A DNA stretch of 27,695 nucleotides. It comes from Promethearchaeota archaeon. GTDB lineage: Archaea > Asgardarchaeota > Lokiarchaeia > Sigynarchaeales > SOKP01. Each line of letters opens with the position of its first letter. Position 1 is the stretch's first letter. The position numbers and the translations under genes were made by a program. The DNA is taken from assembly GCA_016839905.1 (NCBI GenBank), contig JAEOTJ010000243.1:1-27695 (forward strand), read 5' to 3'. Shown piece after piece: positions 1 through 8,072 of the stretch. A model generated the notes under the pieces. It worked only from the letters and a program-made list of their open reading frames with translations, was not told where the DNA came from and did not search any database.

Positions 1-809
1 AATAAAATAATTGGTATCAATAGTAAAATTAACCATTTAAAAAATAAAATCCTCACAATAAATAATTCAAGCGAATATATTTGCTTTTTTGCTGTAAATG
101 TGTAGGGTAATATGTTTCCATAATAAATAATCCTCCAGATGAAATAAGGTAAATATATCATTAAAAAGAGGGCTCCAAATAAGATTATCCTAATGAAAGA
201 ATTCCTATTAAAAAGATTTTTCTCTTTAATAATAATAAATATAAAAAATAATAATGTTATTGCAAATACAATCGCCCCCTCATGACGGATTAAACTAGTT
301 ATTGCAAAAAAGAGTGGAGATATTTTTATAAGAGATTCTTTTCTTTTAGTAGTATCAATTATAAAAAAATATATTGATATAAGTAAAAATAATGAAAAAA
401 GTGAAGTTTCTAAACCTCCGATTGACCATAAAGCGATATTTGGAGTGATTGCATAAAAGATAATAATCCAATTACAAAATTCTTCATCCTCATTTATTAA
501 ATATGCCAATTTATAGAGGATATAGATGCTTAAATGACAAAAAATCATTCCTGAAATTTTAGCAAATAAAACAGGGTCAATATTTAATAAATAACTAACA
601 ATTAAATATATTACCCATAAGAAATTAGAATATCCTTCAACGGGTTTTTCATCAATATTAAAAACTAACTGTTGATTTTCATAAAAATTTTTAGCATATC
701 TCATTGATATATACGCATCATCACTAATATAACTCCAAAATAAGATTTGAAGAAAAAATAAAATGGAATGAGCAATAATAAAGAAGTATTTCGTATATCT
801 AAACCTCAT
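1..809 (-). CDS. Multi-spanning GT-C type glycosyltransferase, partial (runs off left edge)
   Basis: The reading frame stays open from an ATG at 807-809 to the window edge, giving at least 269 residues of the N-terminal part. After a short basic start it is almost entirely hydrophobic helices, as in integral membrane GT-C transferases that use lipid-linked sugar donors. Residues 30-42 read DDAYISMRYAKNF, followed by VEGYSNFLW. This acidic pair plus EGYSNFLW loop is typical of GT39/arabinofuranosyltransferase-like proteins. Further on the frame encodes YYGNILPYTFTAK, another hallmark of that group. A TGA at 867-869 closes the frame upstream and no earlier start codon lies between. It probably adds a sugar to a lipid-linked glycan or glycoprotein outside the membrane. 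The sugar and acceptor cannot be read from the sequence. Confidence 0.75.
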   Translation of the reverse strand, partial: MRFRYTKYFFIIAHSILFFLQILFWSYISDDAYISMRYAKNFYENQQLVFNIDEKPVEGYSNFLWVIYLIVSYLLNIDPVLFAKISGMIFCHLSIYILYKLAYLINEDEEFCNWIIIFYAITPNIALWSIGGLETSLFSLFLLISIYFFIIDTTKRKESLIKISPLFFAITSLIRHEGAIVFAITLLFFIFIIIKEKNLFNRNSFIRIILFGALFLMIYLPYFIWRIIYYGNILPYTFTAKKQIYSLELFIVRILFFKWLILLLIPIIL

Positions 810-927
810 TTCTATGTTCTTACTATGATCATAAAAATAAAAGGTTTTGTAAAAAAATAATTTTAGTCATATTTCTTAATTGATTATTAAATTTCTCTAA
901 ACTTTCAATAGAAAGAAATTATAATGA

Positions 928-2064
928 TTAATAACTGAATTCTTTTATTTTTTTAATAATAAAATCCTGATCTTCATTAGTAAAATTAAGTGAAAAAGGT
1001 AATGTTAAAATCTTCTTAGAAATTTTTTCTGTTATTGGTAAATTGCCTTCTTGAACTCTATATTTCTTATGATAATAAGATTTTAAGTGAATTGGATAAA
1101 AATATACTTTAGAAAAGATTCCATTTTCCAATAAATAATTTTGAAGACTTTCTCTTTTATCTGAATTTTTTAAAAGAATACTATATAATTGATAAACATT
1201 AAAAAAGCCCTTTAATTCTGGTAAAACTTTTATATTTGGGTCTTTACTTAAGTTCTTATCATAATACTTGCCCTTAGCTCTCCTCAGATTAATCATTCTG
1301 TCAATCTTACTTAATTGTGAGATCCCTAGTGCTGCACATATAGTTGACATTCTAAAATTATATCCAATTTGAATATAATCACTCTCCTTAATATCTGAAA
1401 AATAATCAATACCTTGTTTTTCAACTCTGCCATGAGATCTAATTAATAATAGTTTTTTATATAAATTTTCATCATTTGTACAAATTGCACCCCCTTCACC
1501 AGTAGTAATGATTTTATTTTGACAAAAACTTAACATTCCAGCATCACCGATTGTTCCTGCTAAGGACTGTTTATATTTAGCTCCAAAACTCTCTGCATTA
1601 TCTTCAATTAACTTTATATTATAATCCTCAGCGATTTCTTTTAGACTATTGATATCTCGGCATATTCTCCCTCCATAATGCATTGGTATAATCGCTTTTG
1701 TTTTATTGGTTATTTTATTTAATACATCATTCGCATCTAATCCTATAGTTTGCTCTTCGATATCCGCAAAGATAGGTTTTGCTCCTGCTAATATTACACA
1801 ATTTGCAGTAGAGATAAAGGATAAAGATGGGACAATTACTTCTCCTTGAGTAATATTATTCGCTAACAACACCGCATGAAGTGCTGAGGTTCCTGAATTG
1901 AAAGTTATAACATATTTAACACCTAAATAACTTCCTAATGCTTGTTCAAATTGATTGATTTCTGGACCAGATGCCCAATATGATCCTCTTCTTATGACAT
2001 CTGATATTCTTGTTATATCTTCTTCATCCCAATAAATATCAAATAATGGATATTTCTTATTCAT
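928..2064 (-). CDS. DegT/DnrJ/EryC1 family PLP-dependent sugar aminotransferase (LegC-like)
   Basis: The 378-residue protein has the normal length and motifs of nucleotide-sugar aminotransferases. SGTSALH lies at residues 57-63, the acidic cofactor contact IEDNAES near 153-159, and the Schiff-base lysine is K184 in QNKIITTGEGG. The family transfers an amino group from glutamate to a keto-sugar nucleotide using PLP. It lies 15 bases downstream of the 4,6-dehydratase gene on the same strand, so the pair should act in sequence: the dehydratase makes a 4-keto-6-deoxy sugar and this enzyme makes the 4-amine. In a nonulosonate cluster that matches the LegB/LegC or PseB/PseC steps. Which stereochemistry applies cannot be decided from sequence alone. 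The start is the ATG at 2062-2064. Confidence 0.88.
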   Translation of the reverse strand: MNKKYPLFDIYWDEEDITRISDVIRRGSYWASGPEINQFEQALGSYLGVKYVITFNSGTSALHAVLLANNITQGEVIVPSLSFISTANCVILAGAKPIFADIEEQTIGLDANDVLNKITNKTKAIIPMHYGGRICRDINSLKEIAEDYNIKLIEDNAESFGAKYKQSLAGTIGDAGMLSFCQNKIITTGEGGAICTNDENLYKKLLLIRSHGRVEKQGIDYFSDIKESDYIQIGYNFRMSTICAALGISQLSKIDRMINLRRAKGKYYDKNLSKDPNIKVLPELKGFFNVYQLYSILLKNSDKRESLQNYLLENGIFSKVYFYPIHLKSYYHKKYRVQEGNLPITEKISKKILTLPFSLNFTNEDQDFIIKKIKEFSY

Positions 2065-2079
2065 AATAACTTAAAATAT

Positions 2080-3135
2080 TTATATTAAATTATATTTTTC
2101 AAGAAGCTCTGATATTTGTTCTTTATGTAATGGTTCAATATCTTTAGTATTATAGTTAAAAGTGTTATGTTCAATAATTTTTATACCATTAATATTTAAT
2201 TCATTCATTTCTTGTTCATTGTTCTCAAAATTAAATTGGATTAATGGATATATTATAAAACTATCTTCGGTTTCATAACAAGATCCAATTTCTACCGAAG
2301 ATATTAATTCTTCGTCAATTTTTTCACCAGGCCTAGCTCCAATGACATTTATCTTTATTGAATTTGGATCTCTTCCGATCTTATATGAATATTTTTCTAT
2401 TATTACTTCTATCAAGTCTATTATTTTAATCACTGGCATTTTTAGAACAAATATTTCACCCCCTCTAGCACTTATCGCCGATTTTAACACTAATTCTATT
2501 GCTTGTGGAATAGAAAGAAAGAATCTTCTCATTCTTTCATCGGTTAATGTTACCTTTTTTTCTCGTTTGATCTGATTTTTTATTAGAGGGATAATTGACC
2601 CTCTTGAACCTAAGACATTTCCAAACCTCACACATGAAATAATTGTTTTATAAATACCCTTGGTTAATTCTCTTGACACACATAACCGTTCTCCTAACAT
2701 TTTAGTAGCACCCATTGTTGTGGTTGGATTAATTGCTTTATCAGTTGAGATATGAATAATTTTTTTCACAGAATTAGCATAAGCAGCTTCTATTATATTT
2801 TCGAGGCCATGAATATTTACTTTAACAGCTTCCATTGGATTATATTCGCATAAGGGAACATGCTTAATCGCTGCTGTATTAAAAATATAATCAACATTAT
2901 TAGCTGCTTTTTTAATTCTTTTATAGTCTCTAATATCCCCTAATAAATATCTTGTCTTATCAGGAAAATCTTTTAAACGTAATTTAGCCTCCCAAAGCTC
3001 ATTTTCAGAATTAGATAAAATTCTAATTGCTTTTGGATTAAATTTTAGTATTTGATTAACAATCTCGGAACCTATTGTACCAGTTCCTCCGGTTACTAAA
3101 ATAATTTTATCTTCAAAAAAACTTGGAAAATCCAA
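2080..3135 (-). CDS. UDP-N-acetylhexosamine 4,6-dehydratase-like SDR (FlaA1/CapD/LegB type)
   Basis: This 351-residue protein has an N-terminal Rossmann motif (GGTGTIGSEI), then FNTAAIKHVPLCEYNP, STDKA and MGATK, and RFGNVLGSRGS. These are the signatures of the soluble Polysacc_synt_2 (FlaA1/CapD-like) dehydratases, which oxidise and dehydrate UDP-GlcNAc to a 4-keto-6-deoxy sugar. The usual SDR tyrosine is replaced by methionine in MGATK, as in the WbpM/FlaA1 branch. The likely start is TTG at 3133-3135. No ATG or GTG lies between it and the upstream in-frame stop, and AGTGAG, a Shine-Dalgarno-like run, sits about 7 bases before it. The product probably feeds the aminotransferase immediately downstream. 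Confidence 0.87.
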   Translation of the reverse strand: MDFPSFFEDKIILVTGGTGTIGSEIVNQILKFNPKAIRILSNSENELWEAKLRLKDFPDKTRYLLGDIRDYKRIKKAANNVDYIFNTAAIKHVPLCEYNPMEAVKVNIHGLENIIEAAYANSVKKIIHISTDKAINPTTTMGATKMLGERLCVSRELTKGIYKTIISCVRFGNVLGSRGSIIPLIKNQIKREKKVTLTDERMRRFFLSIPQAIELVLKSAISARGGEIFVLKMPVIKIIDLIEVIIEKYSYKIGRDPNSIKINVIGARPGEKIDEELISSVEIGSCYETEDSFIIYPLIQFNFENNEQEMNELNINGIKIIEHNTFNYNTKDIEPLHKEQISELLEKYNLI

Positions 3136-3234
3136 AAAATACTCACTATGATTAATATTTTTTTTTAAATTTTAATATATAAAAAAATGGATCAATTTAT
3201 TAATAAATAAAATATTATTCCAATATTTTTTTTA

Positions 3235-4368
3235 TTATTGTTCCCAAATAGGATCTTTTAGTATCCACTGATCGCTTTTATTTTTATAAAATAAGTCTTT
3301 ATTATAAAATTTATCAATAATACTAAAAAATTCTGTTCTTGTATAACCTGTAGAAGCACAAAAATCATCTACACATCTCTGGTCAAGATTATGATCATAC
3401 TTCTTCACTAATTTAATACCTTTTTCTCTAGTTATAACTCCTGTCTTAATTTGTCTAGAGGCTATATCAGTAGCTTGTTGATGACCAAATTTTGGGTATT
3501 TACACCATGAGTGTGTTAAATAACCGAAACTATCTACTTGACAATAATCTTCTATGTGATGAGTTCTTCTCCATTCATTAGAGAGATCTTTAAATCCTCT
3601 ACTTTTAGCAAAAATATAATTTGCATAACCATTCCATCTATAGAAATAGCTTAAATAAATTGGATCTAAATTTGCAGCTTTCATTTCTTCAACTGAAGGA
3701 TATTTTAATAAAACTAAATCTTTCATTTCTACTCCATCGAGCGCTGCTAATTCTTCTAAAGGGATTCCTGAGGCAACATCATTATAGAATTGATCTGTTG
3801 CAGAATAAGTTTCTTCTGTTTGATAACCTCCGTATTCATAATTTACATTTTCTCCATAAACAACAAGTGGTAGTTTTAAATTTATTGCCATATGAATTGG
3901 AAAGGAATAAATTAATCTATCAATATAATAAGTTGGTTTAAGATACTTTTCAAAGGTGTATTTCATAATAATTTTTTGAATCTGAGAATTAGGTTTCATA
4001 CTAATAATATCACATCCAAATTCTCTTGATATATTTTTAATATTATGTTTACCAGCTTTAGTCATTGTAAAATTATCTTCAACAGTAACCAGTAAAGGAT
4101 TCATATCCATCACTTCTTTCATTATATGAACTTGAAAATGACTATCTTTACCCCCACTAACAGCAATTAAACAGTCATATTGATTATTGTGTACTCTTTT
4201 ATATTTATCACATAATTGTTTTAGCTCATTTTTCCTAGAATCCCAATCAATATGATCTTTTTTCTCTTCATTAATACATGCTGAACAAATACTTTCTTCA
4301 TTGAAGATAATTCCTGGCCTTGTATCAGGCATTACACATTTTTTACAATATTTCATAATTTTAATCAT
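3235..4368 (-). CDS. N-acetyl sugar amidotransferase, WbpG/WbuX/PseA family (copy 1)
   Basis: The protein has 377 residues. Two Cys pairs (C8/C11 and C28/C31) form a likely zinc knuckle, followed by the PP-loop ATP-binding motif SGGKDS at 71-76. Later come YGENVNYEYGGYQ and a C-terminal ASRQIKTGVITREKG segment. This is the architecture of the WbpG/WbuX enzymes, which adenylate an N-acyl group on a sugar and use ammonia to make an amidine. Ammonia is supplied by HisH/HisF-like partners, and exactly such a fusion is encoded divergently at 4515-5969. Two ATGs are possible, at 4366-4368 and four codons later at 4354-4356. The second gives the usual MKYCKKC start of the family. It is transcribed toward the dehydratase-aminotransferase pair. 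Confidence 0.9.
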   Translation of the reverse strand: MIKIMKYCKKCVMPDTRPGIIFNEESICSACINEEKKDHIDWDSRKNELKQLCDKYKRVHNNQYDCLIAVSGGKDSHFQVHIMKEVMDMNPLLVTVEDNFTMTKAGKHNIKNISREFGCDIISMKPNSQIQKIIMKYTFEKYLKPTYYIDRLIYSFPIHMAINLKLPLVVYGENVNYEYGGYQTEETYSATDQFYNDVASGIPLEELAALDGVEMKDLVLLKYPSVEEMKAANLDPIYLSYFYRWNGYANYIFAKSRGFKDLSNEWRRTHHIEDYCQVDSFGYLTHSWCKYPKFGHQQATDIASRQIKTGVITREKGIKLVKKYDHNLDQRCVDDFCASTGYTRTEFFSIIDKFYNKDLFYKNKSDQWILKDPIWEQ

Positions 4369-4446
4369 CTAAATATTAGATAGCTTAGTTATTATAAGAA
4401 AATGAACGTACCATCTTATATTAAATTTATACATAATACAAATATA

Positions 4447-4462
4447 TCTAATATATATTAGA
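4447..4462. promoter_or_regulatory. 16-bp perfect palindrome between divergent amidation genes
   Basis: TCTAATATATATTAGA reads the same on both strands. It lies in the 146-base gap between the divergent amidotransferase (minus) and HisF-HisH fusion (plus). The position suits a shared operator or a bidirectional TATA element. The gap is extremely AT-rich, so chance is a real alternative. Confidence 0.3.
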
Positions 4463-4514
4463 AAAATTCTTTTATGCAAAAAATTAATTTTTATTAAATA
4501 TTTTTAATATATAT

Positions 4515-5969
4515 ATGACAATGATAAGGATAATTCCTAGATTAGATGTTAAGAGAGCAAATGTAGTTAAAGGCATAAATTTTGAAGGATTAAGAGTTGT
4601 TGGAAAACCAGATGTGTTTGCTAAAAAATACTATGATCAAGGTGCCGATGAATTACTTTATATTGACATAGTTGCTAGCCTCTATGAAAGAAATAATTTA
4701 AGTAATGTAGTTGAAAATACTTCCTCTGTAGATGCATTCATACCTATAACTGTTGGAGGAGGCATCAGAAAAATAGAGGATATTAGAAAATTACTATATG
4801 TTGGAGCAGATAAAGTTGCAATTAATACTGCGGCAACAAGAAATCCAAAATTCATAACTGAAGCATCAAGAATATTCGGTTCTCAAAGTATTGTAGGGTC
4901 AATTGAAGCAAAAAAGACAGGCTCAAATAAATGGGAAGCTTATATAGATTGTGGAAGAGAAAAAACAGGAATAGATGCTGTTGAATGGGCAAAAGAATTA
5001 TTAGATTTGGGCGTTGGAGAATTGTTGATAACTTCTGTAGATTTTGAAGGTGAACAAAAAGGTTATGATATCAAATTATTGAAAGCGATCTCTCAAGAGA
5101 TTGATATTCCCATTGTAGTATGTGGTGGTGCAGGAAATCTTGAACACCTTAATATATGCTTAAATGAAGTTACTTGCGATGGTATCTCTATGGCATCAAT
5201 TCTTCATTATGATAAAAGTAATATTAAAGAAATTAAAGATTATTTACAAAAATCTGGTTATATTGTCAGAAAACCATCTAACACCAATGAAGGCTTAATT
5301 AAACATAATAAAAATATAAAAAGGAAAAAAATTAGTATTATAGACTATGGGGCAGGAAATATTCGTAGTGTTTATAATGGATTTATAAATATGGGAAATG
5401 AAGTAAATGTTATTAATAAACCTGAAGAAGTGGAGAATGCAGAAGCAATTGTTATTCCAGGTGTGGGAGCATTTGAGGATGGTATTAAAGGATTAAAAAA
5501 TAAAAAATTAATTGAACCATTAATCGAACATATTAATAACAATAAACCTCTCTTAGGGATTTGTCTCGGAATGCAATTACTAATGAGTGAAAGTGAAGAA
5601 TTTGGAAATCATGAAGGACTAGATGTTATCAAGGGAAAGGTTCAAAAATTTAAAGATCCATTGGTGGTTAAGAAAAAAGGGTATTTTGTACCCCATATAG
5701 GTTGGAATACTGTTATTTCCTATAAAGATAAGAGCTGGGACAGCTCTATTTTAGAATACGTTCCTAATCATTCGGAAGTATATTTTGTTCACTCTTTTTA
5801 TCCGGTATTAGAAGATAGCCAATATATTATCGCAGAAACGATTTATGGTGGTCAAAGATTCTGCTCATGTTATAGAAAAGGAAATATTTATGGCACACAA
5901 TTTCATCCTGAAAAGAGCGGAGATATTGGTTTACAAATAATTAATAATTTTGGTAAAATTTCTAATTAA
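4515..5969 (+). CDS. HisF-HisH (WbuZ-WbuY) fusion: ammonia-supplying glutamine amidotransferase for sugar amidination
   Basis: Residues 1-253 are a HisF-type (beta-alpha)8 barrel: RIIPRLDVK with D11, phosphate-binding VGGGI at 80-84, TSVDFEG with D176, and CGGAG at 203-207. A linker of about 18 residues leads to a HisH-type class I glutaminase at 272-484, with PGVGAFEDG, nucleophile C350 in GICLGMQLL, and H464/E466 in FHPEKS. The phrase ELLYIDIVASLYERN is typical of WbuZ, the HisF paralogue of glycan amidation clusters. The position of catalytic D130 of Thermotoga HisF is E131 here. The neighbours are two WbuX amidotransferases and no his genes, so glutamine-derived ammonia for amidination is the likely role, not histidine synthesis. 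The domain order is the reverse of eukaryotic HIS7, where the glutaminase comes first. Confidence 0.88.
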   Translation: MTMIRIIPRLDVKRANVVKGINFEGLRVVGKPDVFAKKYYDQGADELLYIDIVASLYERNNLSNVVENTSSVDAFIPITVGGGIRKIEDIRKLLYVGADKVAINTAATRNPKFITEASRIFGSQSIVGSIEAKKTGSNKWEAYIDCGREKTGIDAVEWAKELLDLGVGELLITSVDFEGEQKGYDIKLLKAISQEIDIPIVVCGGAGNLEHLNICLNEVTCDGISMASILHYDKSNIKEIKDYLQKSGYIVRKPSNTNEGLIKHNKNIKRKKISIIDYGAGNIRSVYNGFINMGNEVNVINKPEEVENAEAIVIPGVGAFEDGIKGLKNKKLIEPLIEHINNNKPLLGICLGMQLLMSESEEFGNHEGLDVIKGKVQKFKDPLVVKKKGYFVPHIGWNTVISYKDKSWDSSILEYVPNHSEVYFVHSFYPVLEDSQYIIAETIYGGQRFCSCYRKGNIYGTQFHPEKSGDIGLQIINNFGKISN

Positions 5970-5999
5970 TTTGTGAATAAGAAATAAAAAAATTAGATA

Positions 6000-7223
6000 T
6001 TATTCATCATATACAGTATGTAGTAATTTCCATTCTCCATTTTCTTTTTTCCATAAATGTGGAGAACGATATTTATTAATAGTTTCCCAAAAGTGCTCTT
6101 CTGTCATATTATTCATATATTTTAAAAATTCTTTAAAATATTTTGTAGGAAATTCATGATCAAATTTTTTAACTAATGTAATGCCTTCTTCTCGAGTAAT
6201 TTTAAAGTTTCAAATTTCTTGAGAGGCATCATAACTCGCCCTTCCAATACCAAATTTTATATATGTTGTATAATAATGGTAAGGATCAGTTCTATCATCA
6301 ATGCTATTATATTTTGAATATGTTCCTTCAGTACGCTCACAGTTGGCTTTAAAACCAGTATTCTCAGATGCATAATAATATGCTTCTTGAGGGTCCCATT
6401 TTAAATAATATCCTAAATAATGAACCTGAATTTCTTTCTGGATATATAAATCTGGATTCATAGGCAGATAAGGATTTAGATCGTTCATATTTAATCCATA
6501 TTTATCCTTAAGAGTTCTTATTAAGACGCCTCCTAAGTATATATTGTCATAATTATTTCCTGTTGCATATTTCATATCTCTCATAGGTGTTAAAGCATCT
6601 TTTAATGGATTACCATATTCTGCCTCATTTTCTCCATAAAAAACTAATGGAATATCATATAAAGTTGCGAATTTTGCACCAATATTTTTTTGTCCAAGAA
6701 TAAAGGGTTGAAATGGATGTAAAAGGTTATCAAATGCTAGACGTGTTAAGAGCCGATGAATTTTACCATTTGGTTGAAATAATATATTATCAAAACCAGA
6801 ATGAATCCATTTTTCAAAATTATTCAAACCAACTTCTGTATAAAGATGAGGTGCCCATGTCACAGTTAAGGGATGCATATCAAATTTAAATTTTAACATA
6901 TGTGATGCATATACGCTATCTTTCCCACCACTCCCAGGAACAATACAATCATATTTTCCATCATCACGGCGATATTTATCACATAGATCTCTTAGCTCTT
7001 GTTCCCTTTTATTCCAATCTATTTCTTTATGTTTTCTTTCTGATAGTCTACAAGCATCACAAACCCCATCATCATCAAAATTTATCGTAACTTTCTTTGT
7101 TTTAATATTATGCTTAAATTCTAAGGCAGAATTAGGACGCTGGTTTGAAATAACGCATTTTTTGCAAAAAATAACATCTTTTGGAAGCCCAAAATAAACC
7201 TCCAAGTTTTTAAAATCATTCAT
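6000..7223 (-). pseudogene. N-acetyl sugar amidotransferase, WbpG/WbuX family (copy 2), interrupted by in-frame TGA
   Basis: From the ATG at 7221-7223 the first 337 codons encode C20/C23 and C55/C58 (zinc knuckle), PP-loop SGGKDS at 98-103, and FYGENEAEYGNP. They stop at a TGA (6210-6212) right after YDASQEI. The same frame then continues NFKITREEGITLVKKFDHEF to KYRSPHLWKKENGEWKLL and ends at TAA (6000-6002). That tail is the normal C-terminus of the family. Copy 1 has ASRQIKTGVITREKG at the same place, so the TGA replaces a lysine/arginine codon (one base from AGA). The interruption is either a real nonsense mutation, a sequencing error, or readthrough. If translation stops there, the protein lacks 69 residues but keeps the ATP site. 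Extended this way, it ends 30 bases from the convergent fusion gene. Confidence 0.8.
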
Positions 7224-7267
7224 TTTGCTATAAAAAAATTGATTTTTGATTATATTCTAATTATATT

Positions 7268-7292
7268 ATATATATTTTCATAAAATATATAT
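7268..7292. repeat. Inverted repeat, 11-bp perfect arms with 3-base loop, in divergent intergenic region
   Basis: The arms ATATATATTTT (7268-7278) and AAAATATATAT (7282-7292) are exact reverse complements around CAT. It lies between the divergent copy-2 amidotransferase and the formyltransferase-like gene, so it could be an operator or overlap core promoter elements. Low complexity weakens the case. Confidence 0.35.
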
Positions 7293-7378
7293 TTAATTAT
7301 TTTAAAGATTATATTCTCAACTTTAAAAAAATATAATTATTAGAAGATAACATATTTAATTTCGCATTAAATTAAATT

Positions 7379-8065
7379 ATGATTGATTTGAAAATATTAC
7401 TCCTAATAAAACCTACATCTTGGGGTAAATTAGCAAAAGAATTTATTGAAAAAAAGTTTCCAAATAATTTAGTATTAACAGCGGATTGGGGAGATCCGAA
7501 ACCAAAAATTCTTTTTAAATGGGAAGGAGATTATATTATCTCTTTTTTATCTCCATGGATATTACCTCAAGAAATATTAAATAAAGCAAAAATAGCAGCA
7601 ATCAATTTTCATCCTGCTCCTCCGGAATATCCTGGAATTGGATGTTATAATTTTGCGATTTATAATGATGATAATGAATATGGTGCAACCTGTCATCATA
7701 TGCTTAGAAAGGTTGATTCAGGACAAATTATTACAGTAAAACGGTTTCCTATTGAGAGTCATGAAACTGTATTGAGTCTTAAGGAAAAAACAATGAATAT
7801 TCTTATGCTTCTTTTCTATGAGATAATGGATATTATTATAAAAGGAAAAGATTTACCCATTTCTTCAGAAAATTGGCATAGAGATGCTTATACAAGAAAA
7901 GATTTTCAAGATTTGTGTAGGTTATCTTTACAGATGCCTGAGGAAGAACTAGTAAAAAGATTAAAAGCTACTTATTTTGCAGGGGCTAGAGATTATCCAA
8001 ATATTGAGATTGGTGGTAAAATATACCTTTTAGTTGATCCTAAAGAATTAAAAAAAGAATTATAA
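7379..8065 (+). CDS. Formyltransferase-fold enzyme, probable sugar N-formyltransferase
   Basis: The 228-residue protein matches the catalytic domain of 10-formyltetrahydrofolate-dependent formyltransferases. The triad is visible as N76 and H78 in INFHPAPPEYPG and D113 in KVDSGQI, with FLSPWILP before it as the folate-side loop. Methionyl-tRNA formyltransferase is normally over 300 residues with a C-terminal tRNA-binding domain, and archaea do not formylate initiator tRNA, so a small-molecule role is more likely. Sugar formyltransferases of this type (VioF, QdtF, WlaRD families) formylate an amine on a 4-amino-6-deoxy sugar. The cluster makes such an amine and lacks a visible N-acetyltransferase, so formylation of the nonulosonate precursor is a good hypothesis. 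The gene converges on neuC with 7 bases between. Confidence 0.78.
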   Translation: MIDLKILLLIKPTSWGKLAKEFIEKKFPNNLVLTADWGDPKPKILFKWEGDYIISFLSPWILPQEILNKAKIAAINFHPAPPEYPGIGCYNFAIYNDDNEYGATCHHMLRKVDSGQIITVKRFPIESHETVLSLKEKTMNILMLLFYEIMDIIIKGKDLPISSENWHRDAYTRKDFQDLCRLSLQMPEEELVKRLKATYFAGARDYPNIEIGGKIYLLVDPKELKKEL

Positions 8066-8072
8066 TAGATTT

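Noticed and set aside
3621..3941. 106-codon frame on the plus strand
   Set aside because: It lies antisense inside the well-supported amidotransferase gene and its product resembles no known protein.
4515..5969. Histidine biosynthesis role for the HisF-HisH protein
   Set aside because: There are no other his genes in the window, two WbuX-type partners flank it, the barrel has WbuZ-like YIDIVASLYERN, and E131 replaces the catalytic Asp.
6210..6212. TGA in the amidotransferase as a selenocysteine codon
   Set aside because: The paralogue has lysine at this place, in a loop away from the metal and ATP motifs, and no selenocysteine insertion structure was recognised. A mutation from AGA or a read error is simpler.
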